Positions 7,639 to 17,078 of a stretch of DNA of 64,000 nt are shown in pieces. Within the stretch, counting starts at the first letter, position 1. Each line of letters starts with the position of its first letter. The notes below the pieces were generated by a model, which was not told where the DNA came from, searched no databases, and saw only the letters and a program-made list of their open reading frames with translations. The position numbers were made by a program, and so were the translations under genes. Origin of the DNA: Pseudopedobacter sp044361595 (GTDB lineage: Bacteria > Bacteroidota > Bacteroidia > Sphingobacteriales > Sphingobacteriaceae); assembly GCA_044361595.1 (NCBI GenBank), contig JBIKIN010000009.1, positions 1 through 64,000 of the forward strand, given 5' to 3'.

Positions 7639-8496
7639 CTACACCGTGTCCATAAAAGTTTTCTCTACCTTATTAAAAATTACATATCCTAAACCTACAG
7701 AAAAAAGCATAAACACAAAGCTATATAAAATAGAATAAGGCTCTACCAAGCCCTTTCCGAAAATACAAAACCTAAAAGCTTCTACCAAAGAACTGATAGG
7801 GTTTAAATCTATAATCCATTTATAACTTTTCCCCTGTAGGTAAGAAAGCGGATAAATTACAGGCGTGGCATACATCAATAACTGAATGGCAAAACCCAAT
7901 AAAACGGTAAAATCTCTGTATTTAGTAGTAATGGAGGAGAAGATAATCCCTAAACCTAAACTAATTCCTGCAAGCACAAAAAGGATGACAGGAAGAAACA
8001 ATAAATTGATACTGGCTACAAACGGATAGCCATTAAAATGGTAATAAATGAGTATGACTATGAGTAGAGCAAATTGAATAGCAAATTTAACCACATTGGA
8101 TAAAATGATGGAAATAGGGGTCACAATTCTGGGGAAATAAACTTTACCAAATATACCCGCATTGGCGGTAAAAGTGCTAGAGGTACCCGTAAAACAGGCC
8201 GAAAAATAATTCCAAATGGTTAAACCAGACATATAAAAGGCAGCAGGAGCAATCCCATCTGTTGGGATTTTGGCTATTTTGCCAAAAACCAATAAAAACA
8301 TAATGGTGGTTAAGGCTGGCTGCACCACATGCCAAAGTGGGCCCAGTATGGTTTGTTTAAACTGGGAGGTAAAGTCTCTTTTTACAAATAGCCACATCAA
8401 ATCCCTATAATGCCAAACTTCTTTAAGCTGGAGGTCAAACAGTTTATTTTTAGCACTAATTTCTATATCCCATTGTTCTTCTAAAAGATTTTCCAT
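7639..8496 (-). CDS. wzm: ABC-2 type polysaccharide export permease (Wzm-like)
   Basis: Inner-membrane permease that with Wzt exports a lipid-linked glycan. The 285-residue protein has a cytoplasmic N-terminus with LWHYRDLMWLFVKRDFTSQFKQT, the hallmark of the ABC-2 family, then ILGPLWHVVQPALTTIMFLLVF and about six membrane segments. TPVIYPLSYLQGKSYKWIIDLNPISSLVEAFR is the family's C-terminal signature. Its start directly abuts the stop of the preceding AsnB-glycosyltransferase gene. In most loci wzt follows at once; here 3 kb of toxin/antitoxin and ATPase genes intervene. Confidence 0.93.
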   Translation of the reverse strand: MENLLEEQWDIEISAKNKLFDLQLKEVWHYRDLMWLFVKRDFTSQFKQTILGPLWHVVQPALTTIMFLLVFGKIAKIPTDGIAPAAFYMSGLTIWNYFSACFTGTSSTFTANAGIFGKVYFPRIVTPISIILSNVVKFAIQFALLIVILIYYHFNGYPFVASINLLFLPVILFVLAGISLGLGIIFSSITTKYRDFTVLLGFAIQLLMYATPVIYPLSYLQGKSYKWIIDLNPISSLVEAFRFCIFGKGLVEPYSILYSFVFMLFSVGLGYVIFNKVEKTFMDTV

Positions 8497-11391
8497 TTAA
8501 TTGAGTAATAACTTTTCTAAATTTTCTTGATATTGAGGGTAGCCAAAATGTTGATTCACCAAATTGATTAATTCTTCAGGCTGCTTAGATAAGGGATGAT
8601 GTTGATAGTTTTGGATCGCATCAATTAAAGCGTTTTGATCATTAGGATTAATTAATATTCCCAATGCTCCGTTGGCTAAAGCATCAACGGAGCCATCTAA
8701 ATTTCCGCCAATTACGGGTAAGCCACAAGCCATAGCTTCTATAAAGACAATTCCAAAACCTTCTTTTTGGCTAGGCATTACAAATAAATTGGCTAATCTA
8801 AAGTAGCTGCTAATTTCCTCATCTGGGATAAAGCCGCATAATTTTACCTCGTCTCTTAAATCTAAACTTTCTATTAACTGTGTTACTCTGTTATATTCTG
8901 CTTGGTCATATTTGCCTAAAATGAGGTATTTATATTTTTTACCTTGTTTTTTTAGAATAGCCAAAGCTTCTATTACCTTATCATAACCTTTATACTTTTC
9001 TGAACTAACTAATCTAGTTAATGTTACAATTACTTGCTCATTTTGGGTTATTTGATTAGTTAATAATATTCTATTTTTCACAATTTCATTGCTTATTATA
9101 TTGAAATAAGGATCTAGACTGTTGTGAAAAACTAAGCATTTGCTTTCATCAATATGATGTTTATTTACTAAGTTGTTTTTAGTAAACTGACTAACGGGTA
9201 AAATAAGATCTACTTTGTTTAATAAATGCCTTTTGAGACGACTTTGCTTACCCCAAACTTCTATACCGTGTGCTTGTAAAATCAATTTTGTTTTGGGGTT
9301 TAAAGTTTTAATCAACAAACCTACCAATGCTAAATTGATATGGCTCAACATCACCACATCACATTGTATTCCTTTTTTAACGCTATTAAAAATGAATGGT
9401 ATAAGTTTTCCTTTAAAACCTACAAACCTTCTATTGGTAATGTATTTTTCATCTGGGGCACTATCGTACAAACTTTTAGCATGGAATCTGATTAGATTTT
9501 TTGATTGAAGGTCAGTCCCGGCTTTCATTAATACTCTATTTACTTTTTCTATACCTCCGGTATGGCTAAAAGTTTTAAGGGTTAAGAAAAGTGCATCTTT
9601 TTGTGGAAGGTAATTTTCTATTTGTAATAAAGCATAGCACCTGCTCCAATGTAATTTATTATTTAAAAAAAGCTGTCCTAACTTAGCAACATCTATATTG
9701 GGATGATTTACAATTTTATCAATCTCAGGGTGAGACTTGTTCCATTCTTGAAATGGAAAAGTAAAACCCATTTTTTTTCTTTGATAAATTTCTGGAGGTA
9801 AAATATCATTGAAAGATTTAACTAATAATGCCTTTGGTAAACTTCCACTAAATTTTACTTTTGAATCTATTTGATGAACTAATTTTAAAAATTCTTTATC
9901 TAAGAACGGCACTCTTATTTCGACACCATGCTGCATACTCATAAAATCGGTATCACGCAGCAATTGGGAACGCATGTAAATATTTTGCTCCAACCAACTC
10001 ACATAATTTTTTGGAGTAACTTTATTTCTGGGGCTATCTTCATATTTCAGTTTTCTTAAAGCGCTTTGTATTTCATCTTCTGTGGCATCTAATAATTTGC
10101 TGATGGTTTTGGGCGTATAAAATCCTCGCAAAAATAAATAGTCGGCATAGGTACGTTCTTCTTTCAAAAACAGCAATTTTTTCAACTTATCGTTTGATAA
10201 GTGGTCGGCAATATTAAATATTTGAAGCGGTAATTTTCTTAAAGCGATTACTTTATCAATTCGTTTAAAGGAAGGGTAGCCGCCAAATAATTCATCACCC
10301 CCTAAGCCTGATAGCACCGCTTTTAATCCATTTTGTTTGGCGCACCTAGAGATAAACCAAGAATTTACAGCATCATTACTGGGCTGATCAAATGCATTTT
10401 TCAATTGTGGCAAAGCATCTAAGTAATCATTTTTTGTAATGGTATAATGCGTATGCTTACTGTTTATTTTTTGTTGAATAATTTTTTGATAATAAGACTC
10501 GTCGTAGGCCTGCTCGTTAAAACTAACAGAAAGGGTTTGGATTGGTCTTGGTGAGTTTTGTGCAGCCAATAAAGAGATGATACTACTATCAATACCTCCA
10601 CTTAAAAACACACCAATAGGAGCGTCGGATATCAAATGTCTGTTTACTGCTGCTTTTAAAGTGCTATTGATGAGTTGGTTGACTTCTTCTTCGTTCGTTA
10701 ATTGAGAACTAAAAATTAAGGATTCGAAGGTTTCAATTTCACTTTGCTGCGTTTGTAAATTATAAATTAAAACTTTACCTGGGGCTAAAGATTTAACATT
10801 TTTTAAAGTAGTATAGGGTTCTGGTATAAAACCGAAGGATAAGAAATAGATTTTCCAATTGGGGTCATCATCCATTTTTAAACCAGAAGTTGCAAAAGCT
10901 TTCACTTCGCTAGCAAATACAAATTGTTGATTTTGTTGGAAATAATATAGGGGTTTAATACCAGCAACATCTCTGGCTAAAATCAGTTTTTTTAACCGTT
11001 GATCATAAATGGCAATGGCAAACATGCCGTTAAGCAATTTAAAACAGGCTGTTCCCCACTCTTGGTAAGCATGCAATATCACTTCGGTATCAGAATGGCT
11101 ATGGAATTGATGACCCTTAGAGATTAGATCAGCCTTAATTTCTAGATAGTTGTAAATTTCGCCATTAAAACTGATGTGTAAATGCTGATATTGCATAGGT
11201 TGATGCCCAGCATTGCTTAAATCAATTAATGATAAGCGCCTATGCCCTAATGCCAAATGAACACTTTCATCGATAAAAAAACCTTCCCCATCTGGCCCAC
11301 CATGTGCTTGTATATCGCACATGTTTTGGATGTGCTGCTGCAAATTAGTAGGGTTAAAAGAAGGATTGATTAGACCGGCAATTCTACACAT
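8497..11391 (-). CDS. Fusion of glutamine-dependent asparagine synthase and GT4 glycosyltransferase
   Basis: One uninterrupted 964-residue frame holds two enzymes. Residues 1-~595 are an AsnB-type amidotransferase: Cys2 is the glutaminase nucleophile (MCRIAGLI), followed by GHRRLSLIDLS and SFNGEIYNY, then the ATP-pyrophosphatase loop SGGIDSS and GLGGDELFGGYPSF. From about D599 (ALFLTLKTFSHTGGIEKVNRVL) a GT-B glycosyltransferase of family 4 begins and ends with EGFGIVFIEAMACGLPVIGG. No Met stands at the junction, so the second part is not a separate gene. AsnB homologues in glycan loci usually amidate uronic acids or amino-sugars; the GT4 half would add a sugar. The fusion suggests both act on one glycan (inference). 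Confidence 0.88.
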   Translation of the reverse strand: MCRIAGLINPSFNPTNLQQHIQNMCDIQAHGGPDGEGFFIDESVHLALGHRRLSLIDLSNAGHQPMQYQHLHISFNGEIYNYLEIKADLISKGHQFHSHSDTEVILHAYQEWGTACFKLLNGMFAIAIYDQRLKKLILARDVAGIKPLYYFQQNQQFVFASEVKAFATSGLKMDDDPNWKIYFLSFGFIPEPYTTLKNVKSLAPGKVLIYNLQTQQSEIETFESLIFSSQLTNEEEVNQLINSTLKAAVNRHLISDAPIGVFLSGGIDSSIISLLAAQNSPRPIQTLSVSFNEQAYDESYYQKIIQQKINSKHTHYTITKNDYLDALPQLKNAFDQPSNDAVNSWFISRCAKQNGLKAVLSGLGGDELFGGYPSFKRIDKVIALRKLPLQIFNIADHLSNDKLKKLLFLKEERTYADYLFLRGFYTPKTISKLLDATEDEIQSALRKLKYEDSPRNKVTPKNYVSWLEQNIYMRSQLLRDTDFMSMQHGVEIRVPFLDKEFLKLVHQIDSKVKFSGSLPKALLVKSFNDILPPEIYQRKKMGFTFPFQEWNKSHPEIDKIVNHPNIDVAKLGQLFLNNKLHWSRCYALLQIENYLPQKDALFLTLKTFSHTGGIEKVNRVLMKAGTDLQSKNLIRFHAKSLYDSAPDEKYITNRRFVGFKGKLIPFIFNSVKKGIQCDVVMLSHINLALVGLLIKTLNPKTKLILQAHGIEVWGKQSRLKRHLLNKVDLILPVSQFTKNNLVNKHHIDESKCLVFHNSLDPYFNIISNEIVKNRILLTNQITQNEQVIVTLTRLVSSEKYKGYDKVIEALAILKKQGKKYKYLILGKYDQAEYNRVTQLIESLDLRDEVKLCGFIPDEEISSYFRLANLFVMPSQKEGFGIVFIEAMACGLPVIGGNLDGSVDALANGALGILINPNDQNALIDAIQNYQHHPLSKQPEELINLVNQHFGYPQYQENLEKLLLN

Positions 11392-11491
11392 CAGTAATTA
11401 AAAAGTAAAAAGGCTACCACTTTAATAAGTTTATATTTTTTTTAATCCTTGCTATGGCCTTCTGCCTTTGGCATTAATCCTTTAGCTATTT

Positions 11492-13927
11492 TTAGCTATT
11501 CTTCTTCTTTAAATAATATTTAAAATGCCCTACTAAATTCCACCATTTTGGCTTAATATCATCATAATATCCATAACCATAAGATTCGCTATAATCTGCA
11601 TAATAGTAATAACTTTCATAATAACTACTTGCATAATTGGTTGTGTAGTAACGGCTATACAAAGAATCATTACTAAAGGCATTTAAAATAATGACCATGT
11701 TATTCAAGTTGAATTCTCTACTTATTTTATTTGGAATAGTAGATGCTGAAATTCTTGAAACACCTGATCTAATTACGAATATATTGATATCTGATTGTCT
11801 AATTAATGGTACCGAATCTGAAACTAAGCCTACTGGAGCGGTATCTATTAACACATAATCGTATATGGTGGCTAAATGTTCAAGTAATTTTTTCATTCGT
11901 TCAGATTGAATTAGCTCTGAAGGATTTGGAGGATTAGGTCCGGATGGAATAAAATCTAAACCTTCTATATGGGTTTGTAATAGTACATCTTCAAGTTTAT
12001 GCTGGTGGGCTAAATAAGTACTTAAGCCTTTATCGTTATCAATTTCGAAGGCTTTATGCATTTTAGATTTACGTAAATCAGCCGCAATCACAACTACTTT
12101 TTTATCAATTAATGATAAAGTACTGGCCAAATTGATGGTCATGAAAGATTTCCCCTCTCCAGAAATTTCGGAAGTGATACATATAATTTTGGAATTCTTC
12201 TCACTAGCTAAAAAGCTCAAATTGGTACGTACAGATCTGATAGATTCTGCAAAAATAGATTTAGGCTTTTCTAAGGATAAAACTTGTTTATTGGATTTGT
12301 CTAGTTTGGTAGGGAACTTTTTAACCACGCCAATAATTGGTATAGTAGTTAAAGCTTCTACTGTTTCTTTATCGAAGATAAAAGGATTAATTACTCTAAT
12401 TAAAACTATTAAACCTATACTAATGATAATTCCAATAAGTAAAGCCGAAGAGTAAACTCTAGCTTTTTGTGGTTCAACGGTCTTAAAAGACAATTCGGCA
12501 TAATTTACTACGCTTACACCAGCAGAAATTGCCGACAATGAGATTTCTGATTCCAGTTTTCTCTCAGAAAGAAATGAATATACTTTTTCATTGATATCGT
12601 AAGTACGTTGCAAATTGGTTAAGCCTTGCTCCGTTCCTGGTACAATAGAAAGGTCTTTATCTGCTTGCCTAAGTTCCTGCTCTAGACTGGCAATGTATTT
12701 ATTTTGTCTGTTCCTAAAGCTTTTAATGTTTCTAATAATCGCTTCTTTCAGTTCAAAAATTTGTTTATCTAATTCTAGAATTGGATTAGATTTCTCATTA
12801 TAGTTAACTAATTTCCCCGACTTTTCGATTAATAGCGTATTTAATTTGTCTATTAATCCTCTTAAAAAAGCACCTGTTTCTCCTTCTATATTAAAATTTA
12901 AATAAACTTTGTCTTGATTATTTTTGATTTGCTGTTCAAAAATATCTAAGCTAATGTTTTGTGTTTTTAGGCCAACTAATTGTTCCTGATAGTCAGTTAA
13001 TCTACGTTCTTTAGAACTGCTAAAATAACCTATACTTGATATTTTATTTTGTATTCTATAGTCTTTAAGTTGATTTTGAGAAATTTTTAACTCATCCGAC
13101 ATGTTTTTAAGTTGGCCATTGATGAATGCGATTGTAGAATTTGCTCCTTGACTTCTCTTCTGTTCGTCAAAAAATACATATTCATTCATTATAGCATTTA
13201 AAATGTCTTTTGCGAAATAAGGATTAATATCAATAAAAGATATCATCATAATATTGGTGTTTTTCCCTACTTCTTTGATACTAATACCGGTGCCTACCCT
13301 TGTTAAGAAATCCTCTCTATGATTAATTTGAAAATAATAATCGGCATTATCTGCTTTTAAAAAGTCTTCTATGTACATGGTGTAACCCAATAATTCAAAT
13401 ATTTCACCAAAGTTCTTTTCTACACTCAGATTATGTACATCATCCTTTATGCTAATTTTAAATCTTTTTGAATTTATTTTTTTAAACTGATAGGCTCCCC
13501 TAAATCTATTTAGACTATCCTCTTTAATAACATTAACTTTAAAAGGCTTGTTTGGATACATTTCGTTGGTTCGAAAACGACCAACAATATAATAAGATAC
13601 TCGATAATCTAGCCTTCCTATAGCATTAGTTAATAATGGATTTGATTTGATGACATAGCTTTCAGCCTCAACAGTTTTACTACCTCCTGCGCTAAGTTTA
13701 CCTTTAAATAAGTCTGTAATCTCACTATTACCTTGTTCAAACTTTAATGATGCAGAGGTACTGAAAGTTTGCGGGGTGTACCACAAATAGACATATGAGC
13801 AAAATATACAAATAGATAGAAGGGAAAAAATCCAATACCATCTACTCCATAAAATTTTTACTATTTTAATGTAGTCAATTTCTTGACTGATGACTTGGTT
13901 TTTTTCTTGATTTTGATTGGCATCCAT
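11492..13927 (-). CDS. wzc: Wzc-like polysaccharide chain-length/tyrosine autokinase
   Basis: Inner-membrane polysaccharide co-polymerase and BY-kinase. An N-terminal Wzz region has a membrane segment near residues 30-50 and a second near 500 (SSALLIGIIISIGLIVLI), with a long coiled-coil periplasmic part between. The kinase has Walker A SEISGEGKSFMT, Walker A' VVVIAADLRKSKMH and Walker B DYVLIDTAP. The C-terminus carries a dense tyrosine cluster (about 20 Tyr among some 35 residues around YYTTNYASSYYESYYYYADY), the usual autophosphorylation tail. It begins 2 bp after the Wza-like gene stop. Its role with an ABC exporter rather than a Wzy system is unusual but is seen in Bacteroidota. Confidence 0.93.
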   Translation of the reverse strand: MDANQNQEKNQVISQEIDYIKIVKILWSRWYWIFSLLSICIFCSYVYLWYTPQTFSTSASLKFEQGNSEITDLFKGKLSAGGSKTVEAESYVIKSNPLLTNAIGRLDYRVSYYIVGRFRTNEMYPNKPFKVNVIKEDSLNRFRGAYQFKKINSKRFKISIKDDVHNLSVEKNFGEIFELLGYTMYIEDFLKADNADYYFQINHREDFLTRVGTGISIKEVGKNTNIMMISFIDINPYFAKDILNAIMNEYVFFDEQKRSQGANSTIAFINGQLKNMSDELKISQNQLKDYRIQNKISSIGYFSSSKERRLTDYQEQLVGLKTQNISLDIFEQQIKNNQDKVYLNFNIEGETGAFLRGLIDKLNTLLIEKSGKLVNYNEKSNPILELDKQIFELKEAIIRNIKSFRNRQNKYIASLEQELRQADKDLSIVPGTEQGLTNLQRTYDINEKVYSFLSERKLESEISLSAISAGVSVVNYAELSFKTVEPQKARVYSSALLIGIIISIGLIVLIRVINPFIFDKETVEALTTIPIIGVVKKFPTKLDKSNKQVLSLEKPKSIFAESIRSVRTNLSFLASEKNSKIICITSEISGEGKSFMTINLASTLSLIDKKVVVIAADLRKSKMHKAFEIDNDKGLSTYLAHQHKLEDVLLQTHIEGLDFIPSGPNPPNPSELIQSERMKKLLEHLATIYDYVLIDTAPVGLVSDSVPLIRQSDINIFVIRSGVSRISASTIPNKISREFNLNNMVIILNAFSNDSLYSRYYTTNYASSYYESYYYYADYSESYGYGYYDDIKPKWWNLVGHFKYYLKKKNS

Positions 13928-13929
13928 TG

Positions 13930-14691
13930 CTACTGTTTGATAGTTTTTATAATTAGATAGGTATTTAAAACCAAAATTCCAACTGACGCTAAAGTATTAA
14001 TACCTGCTAAATTTTTAGTTAAAATTGAAAATTTAGTTCTTTCTGCAATTATAATATCTCCGTCTTGTAAAATTAATTTTGAATTTGATAATGAGTTGAT
14101 ATTTGATAGATTTACCATTATTAACTCAGGATTTTTTCTATCACCTCTAATAATCCTAATTGTTTTGATATTTGCGTCTTCAGCTATTCCCCCAGCTAGT
14201 CCAATCATGTCTATTAAATCTATTTTTTCATTTCCTAGCTCAATATTACCCTCTACCTTAAAGGCACCAAGTAGCGTAACTTTTAAGCTATTAATGGTCA
14301 ATTCTATAATTGGATTATTAAACAAATTGTCGCTGTACAATTTTTCAATCTTATTTTTAGCGTCTTCTTTGTTTAAACCAGAGATTTTTACCGAGCCAAT
14401 TACCGGCAAAATTATATAACCTTCAGCATTAACTTTATAGTTTAGTGGTAAGGTGCCCACTGTAACATTTCTAGCACCTAATAATTCAGGATCTTGGAGG
14501 TTTTTGATACTGATCTTATCAAATGGCTTTATCTTATATTCACTGTAGTTAGAATTATTATTCAATACAGCAACCGTTTTTAGCGTGTCTGTATTAAAAC
14601 TTTTAGGGTAAGTTAGGATTCTATTAGAATTACGATAAGCACAAGAACTGATAATTAAAGTAAAAAAGAATAAAAATAATATGTTTTTCAT
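13930..14691 (-). CDS. wza: Wza-like polysaccharide export outer-membrane lipoprotein
   Basis: Outer-membrane export channel component. The start at 14691 gives a classic lipoprotein signal, MKNILFLFFFTLIISSC, with the lipobox Cys after IISS; the frame is open to 14721 but the extra ten residues would spoil the signal. The Poly_export region contains YKIKPFDKISIKNLQDPELLG and an SLBB-like repeat (VTLLGAFKVEGNIELGNEKIDLIDMIGLAGGI). The C-terminal SILTKNLAGINTLASVGILVLNTY is a possible membrane-spanning helix, as in Wza. It leads the minus-strand export operon with wzc 2 bp downstream. Confidence 0.9.
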   Translation of the reverse strand: MKNILFLFFFTLIISSCAYRNSNRILTYPKSFNTDTLKTVAVLNNNSNYSEYKIKPFDKISIKNLQDPELLGARNVTVGTLPLNYKVNAEGYIILPVIGSVKISGLNKEDAKNKIEKLYSDNLFNNPIIELTINSLKVTLLGAFKVEGNIELGNEKIDLIDMIGLAGGIAEDANIKTIRIIRGDRKNPELIMVNLSNINSLSNSKLILQDGDIIIAERTKFSILTKNLAGINTLASVGILVLNTYLIIKTIKQ

Positions 14692-15051
14692 TTGCAGGTT
14701 AGTAGCACCTTTCATACGCATAGTTAAATCAATTTCAATAATAAACGTTTTATTTTTAATAATAAAAAAATTTATGCAAAGTAAGCTAAATTAATCTACA
14801 ATGAGATTTAAAAACAAGGGTTATTTAGTATTAAATTTTCAAATTTATTGTCTATGCACTGTCTTTGTCCAAGCAGGGTCTCTCGATAGAGCAACCTAAG
14901 TCAATTCAATCACAAGATAATCACATGATAACATCCAAAACACATTAACAACCATTTAATGTCACCTTGAACGGAGTCAAAGGGCATCCTAACTGAAGCC
15001 AAAGGGCAAATTTATTTTGCGAATAGCCAATAAAATACCTAAAATTGACTG
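14692..15051. other. Divergent intergenic region between wza and the GT2 gene
   Basis: About 360 bp separate the minus-strand export operon from the plus-strand GT2 gene, so both promoters should lie here; none was pinned down. It includes a decayed copy of the short dispersed repeat (CCTTGAACGGAGTCAAAGG near 14963, followed by a second piece CTGAAGCCAAAGG). Nothing else is recognised. Confidence 0.5.
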
Positions 15052-15807
15052 ATGCTAATTACCATATTAACTGCAACGTACAATTCTTCACGTTTCCTTA
15101 AAGATGCACTCCAATCTTTTGCTCGGCAAACTCATGACGAAAAAGAATTAATAGTTATAGACGGATTGAGTAAAGATAACACTTTATCCATCCTTCAAGA
15201 ATATCAGCATCATATATCACAACAGCTTTCGGAGACCGACAAAGGGATTTACGATGCACTAAATAAGGGAATCAATTTAGCCAAAGGCGATGTGATAGGA
15301 ATACTCCATTCAGATGATTATTTCGCTTCAAACAAAGTACTGAGCCAAGTTGCAGCGTTATTTAAAGAAGACAATCAACTAGAAGCAGTTTATGGCGATT
15401 TAGACTATATCAGCCGAGATAAGGAAGATAAGATCATCAGAAAATGGATATCAGGAGATTATAAATATCAAAAATTAAAACAAGGATGGATGCCTCCACA
15501 TCCGGCACTATTCATTAAAAAAGATTGCTTTACCAAATTTGGGAATTACAATCTAAATTATAAATCTGCCGCCGATTACGATTTAATCTTAAGGTTTTTA
15601 TTCAAATATCAAATCAAAACAACCTATTTACCGCAAGTCTTAGTTAAAATGAGGGTAGGAGGTTTAAGCAATCAATCACTAAAAAATAGAATCAACGCTA
15701 ACCAGGAAGATTATCGAGCGTTAAAATCTAATGGGATGAAATTTGCGTTTATGGTTTCTATAATTAAACCTTTAAGAAAGTTAGGTCAGTATTTTAAATT
15801 CTCTTAA
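15052..15807 (+). CDS. Family 2 glycosyltransferase
   Basis: A 251-residue GT-A enzyme transferring a sugar in surface polysaccharide synthesis. It starts MLITILTATYNSSRFL, with LIVIDGLSKDNT for the nucleotide-binding aspartate and GILHSDDYF as the DXD-type metal site. ADYDLILRF supplies the later conserved acidic region. It resembles the WcaA-like enzymes that start or extend repeat units. The gene for the lipid-carrier transferase follows after 9 bp, so they form one plus-strand unit divergent from the export genes. Confidence 0.9.
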   Translation: MLITILTATYNSSRFLKDALQSFARQTHDEKELIVIDGLSKDNTLSILQEYQHHISQQLSETDKGIYDALNKGINLAKGDVIGILHSDDYFASNKVLSQVAALFKEDNQLEAVYGDLDYISRDKEDKIIRKWISGDYKYQKLKQGWMPPHPALFIKKDCFTKFGNYNLNYKSAADYDLILRFLFKYQIKTTYLPQVLVKMRVGGLSNQSLKNRINANQEDYRALKSNGMKFAFMVSIIKPLRKLGQYFKFS

Positions 15808-15816
15808 TTTTGAGCA

Positions 15817-16929
15817 ATGAATTTGGATTTATCGGATATAAGCATAGAGTGGTTGTACTATTTGGTAGTGATTATAGTTTCAACTTTGGTTTCATACATT
15901 GCTATTCCGTCTATTATTTTTGTGGCCAGAGAGCGCCACTTATACGATGATTTACAAAGTCACAGAAAAGAACACGATCATGGTATTCCACGCTTAGGCG
16001 GAGTAGCTATTTTTTGTAGTTTCACCATCGTTTCTTTGTTATTTGCCAAATACGATGCGGTTTTACCCACCAACATCTTATTAACATCTTGTATCATTTT
16101 GTTTGCGGTTGGTTTAAAAGACGACTTAGCAGGTGCAGGTCCAGGGACAAAATTTGTAATGCAATTTATTGTGGCCGCCATTTTGGTGACATTAGGTAAT
16201 GTGAACATTACCAGTTTATATGGCGTCTTTGACATTCAAGAAATCTCTCAATTTTTCAGTATACCTATTTCAATAGTGCTGATCATGTTTATTGTAAATG
16301 CCTTCAATCTGATAGACGGGATCGACGGATTAGCAGGAACTATAGGCTTAATTGTAAACTTAACTTTTGCTATTTTATTTATTCAAATGGGGCAAATAGA
16401 GTTAGCTTCATTGGCTTTTAGTATGGTTGGCGCAATTTTAGGTTTTCTGTATTTTAATTATAGTCCTGCTAAAATTTTTATGGGCGATACGGGTAGTTTA
16501 TTGATAGGACTAGTCTCTATAGTATTAGCCATTAAGTTTATCGAATTAAATAAATTCACGCCCACTAATTATAGTCCAGCTTTTTTCTCAGCACCTGCCA
16601 TAGCTGTTGCAACCATTATTATACCCTTATTTGATACTTTTAGGGTGTTTTTTTTAAGGATAGTAAAAGGGCAGTCTCCTTTTAAAGCCGATAGAAATCA
16701 CATACACCACCGTATTTTAAGTTTAGGGTTTAACCACTTACAAACCACATTTGCTTTAGCCTTAACTAATATCTTGTTTATTTACATCGCACTTGCCTTA
16801 CGTAATTGGGGTAATTTCACTTTAATTTTTATGTTTTTAGGGATTTGTATGTTAATTAATTGGCTTACAACAGTTTTTATAAGAGTGAAATATAGACATG
16901 GTTTCAAAATTTCTTATTTTTTTAAATAG
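15817..16929 (+). CDS. WecA/TagO-like undecaprenyl-phosphate sugar-1-phosphate transferase
   Basis: Integral membrane enzyme of the MraY/WecA family that loads the first sugar phosphate on undecaprenyl phosphate. The 370-residue protein shows about ten membrane segments, the DD motif in AVGLKDDLAGAG, FNLIDGIDGLAG, and the catalytic metal site FMGDTGSLLIGL. The later ADRNHIHHRILSLG is the HxHH loop of WecA-type rather than MraY enzymes. It likely initiates the glycan exported by Wzm-Wzt. The exact sugar (GlcNAc or GalNAc) is not evident. Confidence 0.92.
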   Translation: MNLDLSDISIEWLYYLVVIIVSTLVSYIAIPSIIFVARERHLYDDLQSHRKEHDHGIPRLGGVAIFCSFTIVSLLFAKYDAVLPTNILLTSCIILFAVGLKDDLAGAGPGTKFVMQFIVAAILVTLGNVNITSLYGVFDIQEISQFFSIPISIVLIMFIVNAFNLIDGIDGLAGTIGLIVNLTFAILFIQMGQIELASLAFSMVGAILGFLYFNYSPAKIFMGDTGSLLIGLVSIVLAIKFIELNKFTPTNYSPAFFSAPAIAVATIIIPLFDTFRVFFLRIVKGQSPFKADRNHIHHRILSLGFNHLQTTFALALTNILFIYIALALRNWGNFTLIFMFLGICMLINWLTTVFIRVKYRHGFKISYFFK

Positions 16930-16991
16930 CTACCAAACTATTTTTAAAGTTTTTGCTTTTGTTAACATGCTAAACATTTTATTTATTTCAC

Positions 16992-17075
16992 CACCCAAAA
17001 CTTTCAACTTTTAACCCTCAACTTTTCACTTTTAACTTTCAACTTTCCACTTTTAACTTTCCACCTTAAACTCAA
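16992..17075. repeat. AACTTTCAACTTTTAAC word tract upstream of gap
   Basis: Degenerate repeats of CAACTTTCAACTTTTAACCC fill most of the gap before the gap gene. They end 3-4 bp before its ATG, so they form the untranslated leader or promoter-proximal DNA. Confidence 0.65.
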
Positions 17076-17078
17076 AAA

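Noticed and set aside
7327..7692. Plus-strand open frame across the short repeats and TTCC tract
   Set aside because: Antisense to the ATPase and wzm ends and rich in repeat-derived Phe/Leu/His residues.
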